From Chryseobacterium sp. KLBC 52 (GTDB taxonomy: Bacteria > Bacteroidota > Bacteroidia > Flavobacteriales > Weeksellaceae): a stretch of 64,000 nt of DNA. The stretch covers positions 42,475-106,474 of the forward strand of contig NZ_QDFZ01000020.1 in assembly GCF_003347605.1 (NCBI RefSeq). Reading direction: 5' to 3'. The notes beneath the pieces were generated by a model. The model was not told the origin of the DNA. It searched no databases and worked only from the letters and a program-made list of their open reading frames with translations. Both the position numbers and the translations under genes were made by a program. Positions 7,773-15,420 of this stretch are shown here, piece by piece. How positions within the stretch are numbered: position 1 is the stretch's first letter; each line of letters opens with the position of its first letter.

Positions 7773-8951
7773 ATGAAAACAGCATACATAGTAAAAGGTT
7801 TCAGAACTGCCGTTGGAAAAGCTCCAAAAGGAAGTTTAAGATTTACAAGACCTGATGTCATGGCGGCTACCGTTATTGAAAAATTAATGGCTGAGCTACC
7901 CCAATTAGATAAAAACAGAATTGATGACCTTATCGTAGGAAATGCAATGCCGGAAGCTGAACAAGGGCTTAATGTGGCGCGTCTGATCTCTTTGATGGGG
8001 TTAAATACCGATAAAGTTCCGGGAGTAACTGTAAACAGATACTGTGCATCAGGAAGTGAAGCGATTGCTATTGCTTCTGCAAAAATCCAGGCTGGTATGG
8101 CAGATTGTATCATCGCAGGTGGAACAGAGTCAATGTCATATATTCCAATGGGAGGTTATAAGCCGGTTCCAGAAACGGATATCGCAAAAACAAACCCTGA
8201 TTACTACTGGGGAATGGGTTACACTGCGGAAGAAGTTGCAAAACAATATAATATTACGAGAGAAGAACAGGATCAGTTTGCTTTTGAATCTCATATGAAG
8301 GCTTTAAAAGCTAATCAGGAAGGTAAATTTGCCAATCAGATTGTTCCGATTCCTGTAGAGTATAATTTCCTGGACGAAAACCAGAAACTGCAGACTAAAA
8401 AGTTTGATTTTTCAGTAGATGAAGGGCCCAGAGCTGATACTTCTTTAGCTGGTTTAGCAAAACTAAGACCTGTATTTGCCAACGGAGGAAGCGTAACTGC
8501 CGGAAACTCTTCTCAGATGAGTGACGGAGCGGCTTTCGTAATGGTAATGAGTGAGGAAATGGTAAAAGAATTAGGATTGGAGCCTGAAGCAAGATTAGTG
8601 GCTTATGCTGCAGCCGGATTAGAACCAAGAATCATGGGAATGGGTCCTATCTATGCTATTCCAAAAGCATTGAAACAGGCAGGTTTAGAATTAAAAGATA
8701 TCGACTTGATCGAGCTTAACGAAGCTTTCGCCTCGCAATCTGTTGCTATCAAAAAAGAATTAGGTTTAAATCCTGACATCTTAAACGTAAACGGAGGAGC
8801 TATTGCTCTTGGGCACCCGCTTGGATGTACAGGAACAAAACTAACAGTACAACTTCTTGACGAAATGAGAAGAAGAGGCAACAAGTACGGAATGGTTTCT
8901 ATGTGTGTAGGAACAGGGCAAGGTGCAGCTTCTATTTTTGAGCTACTTTAA
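7773..8951 (+). CDS. fadA: acetyl-CoA C-acyltransferase (thiolase)
   Basis: A 392-residue thiolase, the usual length. The acyl-accepting Cys91 is in NRYCASGSEA, His348 in GHPLGCTGTK and the second active-site Cys378 in MCVGTGQGAA. It cleaves 3-ketoacyl-CoA to acetyl-CoA and a shortened acyl-CoA, the last step of the beta-oxidation cycle. The hydroxyacyl-CoA dehydrogenase/hydratase upstream and the acyl-CoA dehydrogenase downstream make a degradative role far more likely than a biosynthetic acetoacetyl-CoA role. fadA is a functional symbol, not proof of chain-length preference. Confidence 0.94.
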   Translation: MKTAYIVKGFRTAVGKAPKGSLRFTRPDVMAATVIEKLMAELPQLDKNRIDDLIVGNAMPEAEQGLNVARLISLMGLNTDKVPGVTVNRYCASGSEAIAIASAKIQAGMADCIIAGGTESMSYIPMGGYKPVPETDIAKTNPDYYWGMGYTAEEVAKQYNITREEQDQFAFESHMKALKANQEGKFANQIVPIPVEYNFLDENQKLQTKKFDFSVDEGPRADTSLAGLAKLRPVFANGGSVTAGNSSQMSDGAAFVMVMSEEMVKELGLEPEARLVAYAAAGLEPRIMGMGPIYAIPKALKQAGLELKDIDLIELNEAFASQSVAIKKELGLNPDILNVNGGAIALGHPLGCTGTKLTVQLLDEMRRRGNKYGMVSMCVGTGQGAASIFELL

Positions 8952-9076
8952 ATAAAGACTAATAAGACAAAAGACAAAGAGAGAATAGACAGATAGAAAA
9001 TAGACGCCACTAATAATCTATCATCTATCCGTCTATTATCTGAAGGTCTCAAAAAATTTTAAAAACAAAATAATAT

Positions 9077-10852
9077 ATGGCTACATTAAAAGGCGGGGAA
9101 TTCCTAATCAAACAGATTCCTGCAAACGAAATTTTCAGTATTGAAGAACTGAATGAAGAACAAAAGATGCTTCGTGATTCTGCAAAAGAATTCATAGACA
9201 GAGAAGTTGTTCCTCAAAGAGAACGTTTTGAGAAGAAAGATTATGCATTTACTGAAGAGACCATGCGTAAACTGGGCGAAATGGGAATGTTGGGAATCGC
9301 TGTTCCTGAAGAGTACGGAGGTCTTGGGATGGGCTTTGTGACTACAATGCTTGCTTGTGATTATATTTCCGGAACTACAGGTTCACTGGCTACAGCTTAT
9401 GGAGCGCACACCGGAATTGGAACATTGCCAATCGTTCTTTACGGAACTGAGGAGCAAAAGAAAAAATACCTTCCGGATTTAGCAGCAGGAACAAAATTTG
9501 GAGCTTACTGTTTGACAGAGCCTGATGCTGGTTCTGATGCCAATTCAGGAAAAACAAAAGCAAAACTTTCCGAAGACGGAAAACATTATATCATCAACGG
9601 CCAGAAAATGTGGATCTCTAATGCAGGATTTGCAGATACATTTACATTATTCGCTAAAATTGATGATGATAAAAATATTACAGGGTTTGTGATCAACAGA
9701 TCAGAACTTGAAAATCCTGAAAGCTTAACTTTCGGAGAGGAAGAGCACAAATTAGGTATCCGTGCTTCTTCTACCCGTCAGGTTTTCTTCAATGATATGA
9801 AAATTCCTGTGGAAAATCTTTTAGGAGAAAGAAACAATGGTTTCAAGATCGCTTTAAATGCATTGAACGTAGGCCGTATCAAATTGGCTGCAGCATGTCT
9901 TGATGCCCAGAGAAGAATCTTAAACCACTCTATCCAGTACTCTAACGAAAGAAAACAATTTGGGGTTTCTATTGCTACTTTCGGAGCGATCAGAAAGAAA
10001 ATTGCTGAAATGGCAACCGGAGTTTTCGTAAGTGAAGCAGGTTCTTACAGAGCGGCTAAAAACGTTCAGGATAAAATTGACGAATTGGTAGCAGGCGGAT
10101 TAAGCCATCAGGAAGCAGAATTAAAAGGTGTAGAAGAATTCGCAGTAGAATGTTCAATCCTTAAAGTATTTGTTTCTGACCTTGCTCAACACACAGCAGA
10201 CGAAGGAATCCAGGTATACGGAGGGATGGGATTCTCTGAAGATACTCCTATGGAAGCAGCATGGAGAGATTCAAGAATTTCAAGAATCTATGAAGGCACC
10301 AACGAAATCAACAGATTATTAGCTGTAGGAATGCTGATCAAGAGAGCAATGAAAGGCGAATTGGACCTTTTATCTCCTGCTATGGCCATCAGTAAAGAAT
10401 TGATGGGTATCCCTTCATTTGAAGTTCCTGATTATTCAGAATTCATGAGTGAAGAAAAAGCAATTATCGCAAACCTTAAGAAAGTATTCTTAATGGTTTC
10501 CGGAGCAGCTCTTCAGAAATACATGATGGATATTGAGAAACAACAGCATTTATTATTGAATGCTTCTGAAATCCTTAACCAGATCTACATGGCAGAATCT
10601 GCAGTATTAAGAGCAGAAAAACACTTCTCTCCTGAATCTGTAGAAGCAGCTATGGCTCAGTTAAATCTTTACAAAGCGATTGAGAAAATCATTACTGCCG
10701 CTAAAGAAGGAATCGTTTCTTTCGCTGAAGGAGATGAGCAGAGAATGATGCTTTCAGGATTAAGAAGATTCACTAAATATACCAACCATCCGAATGTAGT
10801 AGCGCTTACTGAAAAAGTAGCCGCTCACTATATCGAAAAAGGAGCTTATTAG
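9077..10852 (+). CDS. acyl-CoA dehydrogenase
   Basis: A 591-residue flavoprotein that introduces the trans-2 double bond into acyl-CoA, the first beta-oxidation step. The ACAD core (about 25-425) shows YCLTEPDAGSDANSGKT, the FAD-binding KMWISNAGFADTFTLF, RKQFGVSIATF, and the catalytic base Glu406 in IYEGTNEINRLL. The additional 160-residue C-terminal part makes it longer than the 380-residue short/medium-chain enzymes and resembles VLCAD/ACAD9-type dehydrogenases, suggesting long-chain substrates. It closes the cluster; a strong terminator follows 25 bp after the stop. The 125-bp gap before it has only a short AT-rich repeat-like stretch. Confidence 0.93.
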   Translation: MATLKGGEFLIKQIPANEIFSIEELNEEQKMLRDSAKEFIDREVVPQRERFEKKDYAFTEETMRKLGEMGMLGIAVPEEYGGLGMGFVTTMLACDYISGTTGSLATAYGAHTGIGTLPIVLYGTEEQKKKYLPDLAAGTKFGAYCLTEPDAGSDANSGKTKAKLSEDGKHYIINGQKMWISNAGFADTFTLFAKIDDDKNITGFVINRSELENPESLTFGEEEHKLGIRASSTRQVFFNDMKIPVENLLGERNNGFKIALNALNVGRIKLAAACLDAQRRILNHSIQYSNERKQFGVSIATFGAIRKKIAEMATGVFVSEAGSYRAAKNVQDKIDELVAGGLSHQEAELKGVEEFAVECSILKVFVSDLAQHTADEGIQVYGGMGFSEDTPMEAAWRDSRISRIYEGTNEINRLLAVGMLIKRAMKGELDLLSPAMAISKELMGIPSFEVPDYSEFMSEEKAIIANLKKVFLMVSGAALQKYMMDIEKQQHLLLNASEILNQIYMAESAVLRAEKHFSPESVEAAMAQLNLYKAIEKIITAAKEGIVSFAEGDEQRMMLSGLRRFTKYTNHPNVVALTEKVAAHYIEKGAY

Positions 10853-10876
10853 TCTTTAATAACATAAATTTGATTC

Positions 10877-10906
10877 AGCGTCTCAATTTTTGAGGCGCTT
10901 TTTTAT
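10877..10906 (+). terminator. intrinsic terminator of the beta-oxidation cluster
   Basis: Stem AGCGTCTCA / TGAGGCGCT with an ATTTT loop and a run of seven T. It lies just after the acyl-CoA dehydrogenase stop codon. Confidence 0.9.
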
Positions 10907-10996
10907 TGACATCAATTATGACTTTCATTGAAATTCATTGTGTTTATCGGAATTATTCAAAAAAAATTATTATTTTTATTTTAAAATACATAACAC

Positions 10997-11311
10997 ATGA
11001 AAATTTTATTATTTCCAATACTCCTTATTTCCGTTACTTTTTCAGCACAAAAAAAAGACAATGTACTTCCTGTTCCCAAGATGGATACGACAAAAATTAT
11101 TGCTAAAGGTAAATTCCCGGGATATTTTGCTCTGAAACCCGATCAACCTCAAAAAGAACTTTACAAAATATTAACGGTTAAGCCCAATGATACCATTCTT
11201 TATCTGGCTTTAAGAGAATCTTCAAAGGATTATTCACAATATAAAATTTTAAATACAATTACTTCTGATAAGCTTCAGGTCAACCGGAAAAAAATACTAC
11301 CATCCAAATAA
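10997..11311 (+). CDS. small secreted protein, unknown function
   Basis: A 104-residue protein with a clear Sec signal peptide (MKILLFPILLISVTFSAQ, cleavage after the Ala-Gln region, as usual in Flavobacteriia). The mature part is short, basic and rich in Lys, with no motif I recognise. It lies after the beta-oxidation terminator and 26 bp before a YegP-like gene, so the two may be transcribed together. I cannot assign a function. Confidence 0.65.
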   Translation: MKILLFPILLISVTFSAQKKDNVLPVPKMDTTKIIAKGKFPGYFALKPDQPQKELYKILTVKPNDTILYLALRESSKDYSQYKILNTITSDKLQVNRKKILPSK

Positions 11312-11337
11312 CATAACACAAACTAAAAACTATTACC

Positions 11338-11673
11338 ATGGGAAAATTTATTATCTCTAAAAGAACAAACGGAGACTTTCAGTTCAACCTCAAAGCTGGA
11401 AACGGACAGGTTATCTTAACCAGCCAGGGATACAGCACCAAACCATCCTGCGAAAGTGGAATCGGATCCGTAAAAACCAATGCACTGGAAGATTCAAAAT
11501 TTGAAAGAAATACAGCCAATGACGGCAGATGTTATTTTAATCTAAAGGCAGGAAACGGACAAATCATAGGAACCAGTCAGATGTATGAATCTGACAATGG
11601 TATGGAAAACGGAATAGAATCCGTAAAAAACAATGCTCCACATGCTCATATAGAGGATAATACCAACTTATAA
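11338..11673 (+). CDS. YegP-type DUF1508 protein
   Basis: A 111-residue protein made of two tandem DUF1508 repeats: FQFNLKAGNGQVILTSQGY (about 14-32) and YFNLKAGNGQIIGTSQMY (about 62-79), each followed by a GI(G/E)SVK(T/N)NA segment. This is the typical YegP layout, a small cytosolic protein of unknown role found widely in Proteobacteria and Bacteroidota. It lacks a signal peptide. An intrinsic terminator follows 26 bp after the stop. Confidence 0.92.
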   Translation: MGKFIISKRTNGDFQFNLKAGNGQVILTSQGYSTKPSCESGIGSVKTNALEDSKFERNTANDGRCYFNLKAGNGQIIGTSQMYESDNGMENGIESVKNNAPHAHIEDNTNL

Positions 11674-11699
11674 AATCATGTGAAATAATCTTCATAAAA

Positions 11700-11727
11700 A
11701 AGCCTTAGTTTTTAAGGCTTTTTTTAT
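11700..11727 (+). terminator. intrinsic terminator after the YegP-like gene
   Basis: Stem AAGCCTTA / TAAGGCTT with loop GTTTT, followed by a T-rich tract. Confidence 0.9.
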
Positions 11728-11752
11728 TTTTGTACTCTATTTTTCATTAGAA

Positions 11753-12199
11753 ATGACAAAAGAAGAATTACTGAATAAAGCCATCAAAATCGCCGACAAG
11801 GCACATAAAGGACAAACCGATAAATACCATGCCCCATACATTGCCCATGTAATGCGTGTAATGAATTATGGTAAAACACTGGATGAAAAGATTGTAGGGG
11901 TTCTACACGATGTTGTGGAGGATCACCCACTGGAATTCAGCCTGGATTATTTAAGATCGGAAGGATTCCCTGAATATATTATTTTTGCCATCAGCTGTCT
12001 TACAAAGCTTGATCCGGAAGAAGATTATGATGAATTCATCAAAAGAACAGAAAGATCTCTCCTATCTGTTGCTGTAAAGCTTAATGACCTTCGTGATAAT
12101 ATGGATCTCAGAAGAGTAAACAGAGAGCTTACTCCTAAGGATATCAAAAGATTCAACAAATATCTTAAAGCTTATCGTTATCTGATAGAGAAATATTAA
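11753..12199 (+). CDS. HD-domain phosphohydrolase, RelA/SpoT-like fold
   Basis: A 148-residue single-domain protein. HVMRVM (about 32-37) and GVLHDVVEDH (about 49-58) give the H...HD metal site of the HD superfamily, and the segment SVAVKLNDLRDNMDLRR is like the C-terminal part of the HD hydrolase domain in RelA/SpoT and Mesh1-type enzymes. There is no synthetase or regulatory domain, so if it acts on (p)ppGpp it could only hydrolyse it; other nucleotide substrates are equally possible. It converges on the DUF2490 gene, with the two stop codons overlapping by 4 bp. Confidence 0.82.
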   Translation: MTKEELLNKAIKIADKAHKGQTDKYHAPYIAHVMRVMNYGKTLDEKIVGVLHDVVEDHPLEFSLDYLRSEGFPEYIIFAISCLTKLDPEEDYDEFIKRTERSLLSVAVKLNDLRDNMDLRRVNRELTPKDIKRFNKYLKAYRYLIEKY

Positions 12200-12912
12200 T
12201 CCGCACCCGGGAAATCATAAGTTTTCGTATGGTGGTCTGTTCCGTCGATATTGATGTTTAACGCAAGGTAAACGAAATGTAAATTTTTGTTTCCTTTTGC
12301 TTCAAATTCACGCTGCCACAGATATCCGCTCACGATTCCAAAATAATCATCGATCTGATAGCCGAAACCGCCATAGACTCTGTTTCTGGCGAAAGTAGGC
12401 TTCATCGGAGAGACAAAGAATACCTCATCATAAGCATTAGCGAAAACAGTTCCTTTCTTGATCGTTTTGGCGTTCAAAGGAACACTTACGTTCAAACGGT
12501 ATCGGTAACGCATTCTCTGGGAAGTCTGATCTGTTTTTGGCTCATAAAACCAGCTCTTTTCAGCACGAAAACGGTTTTCAAACTTTACGATGCCTTTTTT
12601 AACATCAATAACGTCCTGAAGCCATACCCTGAACTCTTCTCTGCTCAGGCTGTGTTCTTTATAGTTAACATATCTCCCCAGCCCCACAAAAGGTTTGTGG
12701 TTTTTGGTAAGATTATACCCTAATCCCCCTTTTATCTCATAATAATCAGGGTAGGTATAATCTTCGTTACCACGCATCTGCCCTTCAGCATAAAGGAAAA
12801 ATTTCGGATGAAACTTATAGGTCAGAGTCACTGCATTGAAGCTGGAAATATGTTCCTGTGCTTTAAAAAAAGATATTCCAAGTAATAATCCTAAACCTAT
12901 AAGACGTTTCAT
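12196..12912 (-). CDS. DUF2490 outer-membrane-type protein
   Basis: About 238 residues from the ATG at 12912, chosen because MKRLIGLGLLLGISFFKAQ is a good signal peptide; an upstream in-frame ATG at 12945 would bury it. The mature protein is rich in aromatic residues and alternating strands (for example FYLYAEGQMRG-like segments, YRYRLNVSVPL), as in small beta-barrels, and matches my recollection of the DUF2490 family. It lies 72 bp downstream of a TonB-dependent receptor on the same strand and may be cotranscribed. The role is unknown. Confidence 0.78.
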   Translation of the reverse strand: MKRLIGLGLLLGISFFKAQEHISSFNAVTLTYKFHPKFFLYAEGQMRGNEDYTYPDYYEIKGGLGYNLTKNHKPFVGLGRYVNYKEHSLSREEFRVWLQDVIDVKKGIVKFENRFRAEKSWFYEPKTDQTSQRMRYRYRLNVSVPLNAKTIKKGTVFANAYDEVFFVSPMKPTFARNRVYGGFGYQIDDYFGIVSGYLWQREFEAKGNKNLHFVYLALNINIDGTDHHTKTYDFPGAD

Positions 12913-12984
12913 AAAAAATTTTTGCAAATGTATATTTTTTAACAATTTGTTAATATTAACTTTTATTCATGTTCAAATTAACAA

Positions 12985-14796
12985 TTACTTAATATTGATT
13001 GTATAAGAAAAACCAATATGGAACCACCTTTGCGGCATTCCCACTCCAAATGCTTCGGTGTATGTTGTGTTGGTCAAATTGTTAATCAACACATATACTG
13101 AGTAATCTTTTTTAGCAAAGCTCAGCTTCTCATCTACAAGGTTATACGTTCCCAGATTTACCCTTTCATTGTAGCGGTAAACAAGCTCATTGGTAAAGTT
13201 TTTCAGGAATTTCACCTCTAATTTGGACACGAACTGATGCTTCAGATTGTCCAGAATATATCTTGAAACCACACCAGCTTTTTCTTCATATTTGCTGTCA
13301 ATATACGTGTAACCAACAGTATATTTTAACCAGTCGGTCGGTCTGTGGCTCCACTCTGCTTCGATTCCTCTGGTTTTGATATCTCCAACATTTTGCGCAT
13401 ACCATACTTTATCACTCAGGTCTTTTTTCACCCAGTCAATAGAGTTGCTGGAATTTCTTAAAAACCCACTGATTTTTGCCAAAATTCTGTTATTTTGATA
13501 TTGATATCCTACTTCTGATGACAAAGCATTTTCAGGCTGCAAATCCGGATTTCCCTGCTCTGTTTTACTTACATAATACAATTCGGTAAAAGTGGGCACA
13601 CGGTGTACTTTTGCGATGTTTCCGTAGATTTTAGAATTAGTATTAAAGTTATAGCCTACATCAAGCCCCGGATAGAAGAAGTTTCCTTCCTTAGAATAAT
13701 TGGCCCATGAAATTCCCGGACTGATGTTCAGTTTTTTATCCAGTAATGAAAAATGATGTTCAAAGAAAACCTGAGATACAAAACGGTTTCGGTCACCCAA
13801 ATTACTGCTTACTAAAAATTCTTTTCTCAGTTCAACCCCAATTCCGGTTGTTCCCAATCCCCACTGATAGCTGGAATTCACTTCTCCACCCACATTATTT
13901 CCGATGTGCATATTTCGGTAAAAATCCGGATTCCATCGGTCATAAAGGTACATATCCTGTCCTCTTCTCCAGTATACATTAGAGTTAAGCTTTAGTTTTC
14001 CAAAAGTCTGCTGATGAGCTACACTTACAATAGAAGCCTGTGTTTCCTCATACTGCTTTGTAGCAGCACTGGAAGCATAAAAACCATTGGCACCGAATTT
14101 CTTTTCCGAAAACCCGGCCTGTACTCTTACATCTCCGTTTTTGATATTCAGCTTTCCCTGATAAAATACATTTCTGATTTCATAATCCGTATTGAACATA
14201 TACCCTTCTGAAGAAAAAGAATTCGCCTGAAGGGAGTTCGTGAACTTTTCATTTCCAATCTGAGCGTTAAATCCAAGACCATAAGAACCATAATCACCTC
14301 CTTCCGCACTGATTTTCACTTTCTTCCCTGGGGTAGTTTTGGTAACGATATTGATAACACCGGCATAAGCATTCTGTCCGAAACGTCGTGCTGCAGGGCC
14401 TTTTATAATTTCTATCTTTTCTACTTCATCCAGATCTACAGGAATATTCATATTATTATGTCCGGTCTGGGAATCATTCATCCTGATTCCGTTCAGAAGC
14501 AGCAAAACCTGCTCAAAAGAACTTCCACGGAAACCGATATCACTCTGCACTCCATTAGCTCCTCTCCTTCTGATATCCATTCCCGGTACCTGCTGAAGGA
14601 TTTCGTCTATACTTTTAGCCGGAGAATTTACAATGTCTTCTCTGGTAATAACACTGATGTTCTGATTGGCACTTTTATAAGGTGTAGAGATAAATTTTCC
14701 CTGAAATTCGATGCTTTCAATATCTGTTGTCTTTTCCTGTGCGTTTACCCAAAGTAAAGATCCCAGAAAAAAAGCACTTCCTATCTTTTTGATCAT
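12985..14796 (-). CDS. TonB-dependent receptor, BtuB-size
   Basis: About 603 residues from the ATG at 14796 (MIKKIGSAFFLGSLLWVNAQ is the signal peptide; the ATG at 14829 adds a non-signal leader). The plug domain shows SVITREDIVNSPAKSIDEIL, RRGANGVQSDIGFRGSSFEQ and VEKIEIIKGPAARRFG; the rest is a 22-strand barrel ending in the aromatic FSYTINIK. There is no carboxypeptidase-like N-terminal domain, so it is a classic receptor (siderophore, cobalamin, metal) rather than SusC type. I see no cobalamin riboswitch upstream, so the ligand is open. It is followed by the DUF2490 gene. Confidence 0.92.
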   Translation of the reverse strand: MIKKIGSAFFLGSLLWVNAQEKTTDIESIEFQGKFISTPYKSANQNISVITREDIVNSPAKSIDEILQQVPGMDIRRRGANGVQSDIGFRGSSFEQVLLLLNGIRMNDSQTGHNNMNIPVDLDEVEKIEIIKGPAARRFGQNAYAGVINIVTKTTPGKKVKISAEGGDYGSYGLGFNAQIGNEKFTNSLQANSFSSEGYMFNTDYEIRNVFYQGKLNIKNGDVRVQAGFSEKKFGANGFYASSAATKQYEETQASIVSVAHQQTFGKLKLNSNVYWRRGQDMYLYDRWNPDFYRNMHIGNNVGGEVNSSYQWGLGTTGIGVELRKEFLVSSNLGDRNRFVSQVFFEHHFSLLDKKLNISPGISWANYSKEGNFFYPGLDVGYNFNTNSKIYGNIAKVHRVPTFTELYYVSKTEQGNPDLQPENALSSEVGYQYQNNRILAKISGFLRNSSNSIDWVKKDLSDKVWYAQNVGDIKTRGIEAEWSHRPTDWLKYTVGYTYIDSKYEEKAGVVSRYILDNLKHQFVSKLEVKFLKNFTNELVYRYNERVNLGTYNLVDEKLSFAKKDYSVYVLINNLTNTTYTEAFGVGMPQRWFHIGFSYTINIK

Positions 14797-14871
14797 AATC
14801 GTTTCCGTAGTTTTTTTAACAGAGTCCAAAAGTAAGGGAGTTCACCAAGACAGGCAAATGATAGTTGTCAT

Positions 14872-14900
14872 AAAAAAAGATGCAACGTAATGCTGCATCT
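14872..14900 (-). terminator. minus-strand terminator upstream of the TonB receptor
   Basis: Read on the minus strand: AGATGCA stem, 9-base loop, TGCATCT, then TTTTTT. It stands 76 bp before the receptor start codon and directly after a 16-codon ORF (14917-14967), so it ends a short upstream transcript or acts as an attenuator. Confidence 0.7.
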
Positions 14901-14916
14901 GTGTGAGGGAGTAATT

Positions 14917-14967
14917 CTATCTTTTTCTCATTAAATGTGTAACTAGATCTCTGAATAATTTTCTCAT
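14917..14967 (-). CDS. possible 16-residue basic peptide or leader ORF
   Basis: ATG at 14967 to TAG at 14917 encodes MRKLFRDLVTHLMRKR, a short amphipathic and strongly basic peptide. It is followed 17 bp later by an intrinsic terminator on the same strand. The arrangement fits either a stand-alone small gene or a leader of the TonB receptor gene. No codon bias shows an amino-acid attenuator. The rest of the gap 14797-15420 is AT-rich with no other gene. Confidence 0.35.
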   Translation of the reverse strand: MRKLFRDLVTHLMRKR

Positions 14968-15224
14968 TTCTATATTACATATTTACGGGTACAATTTTAA
15001 CTAATTTTATAACATAAAACAATAGTTAAACAAAAAAACACAATATATTTTAAAAAATTATATAAAACACTGTAAAATAAACCGTAAAACAACATTAAGT
15101 CCACAAAAAATACTCTTTTTTATCATGTATCAACGGACCTATTTCTCTTTTTGTCTTCTGATTTCTTGTTGATAATAACAATTTTTAACAATAAGATAAG
15201 CGTAAATTTTTCGCTAAAATTTCG

Positions 15225-15281
15225 TAATTTTGTGGGTCTTAATTTTACGATGAAAACATTCTTTTTTCAGCAGTAATTTTG
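15225..15281 (+). promoter_or_regulatory. two repeated -7-like elements in the uvrA leader
   Basis: TAATTTTGTGGG occurs at 15225 and again at 15274, 49 bp apart; both fit the TAnnTTTG -7 consensus. Matching -33 TTTG elements at good spacing are not clear. Between them lies an 8-codon ORF starting ATGAAAACATTC that would become a signal-peptide-like ORF if one T were added to a T6 run, so this may be the remains of a gene. The distance to uvrA is about 140-200 bp. Confidence 0.4.
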
Positions 15282-15420
15282 TGGGCATTCTTTGGGAATG
15301 TGATGACAAAATATCAGATGAATTCAGAATTTATGTAAAAGTTCAATTGATGACAGCCTGGAAAGATTCTTAGGCAAAACACCATTATACTGAAAGTTTT
15401 AATGCTTTACAGTTACTTTT

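Noticed and set aside
12196..12199. Possible gene fusion or frameshift between the HD hydrolase and DUF2490 genes
   Set aside because: The genes are convergent on opposite strands; the 4-bp overlap is only of their stop codons.
14797..15420. Cobalamin or other riboswitch controlling the TonB receptor
   Set aside because: I could not find the conserved cobalamin box or any other known aptamer core; only a terminator and a tiny ORF are present.
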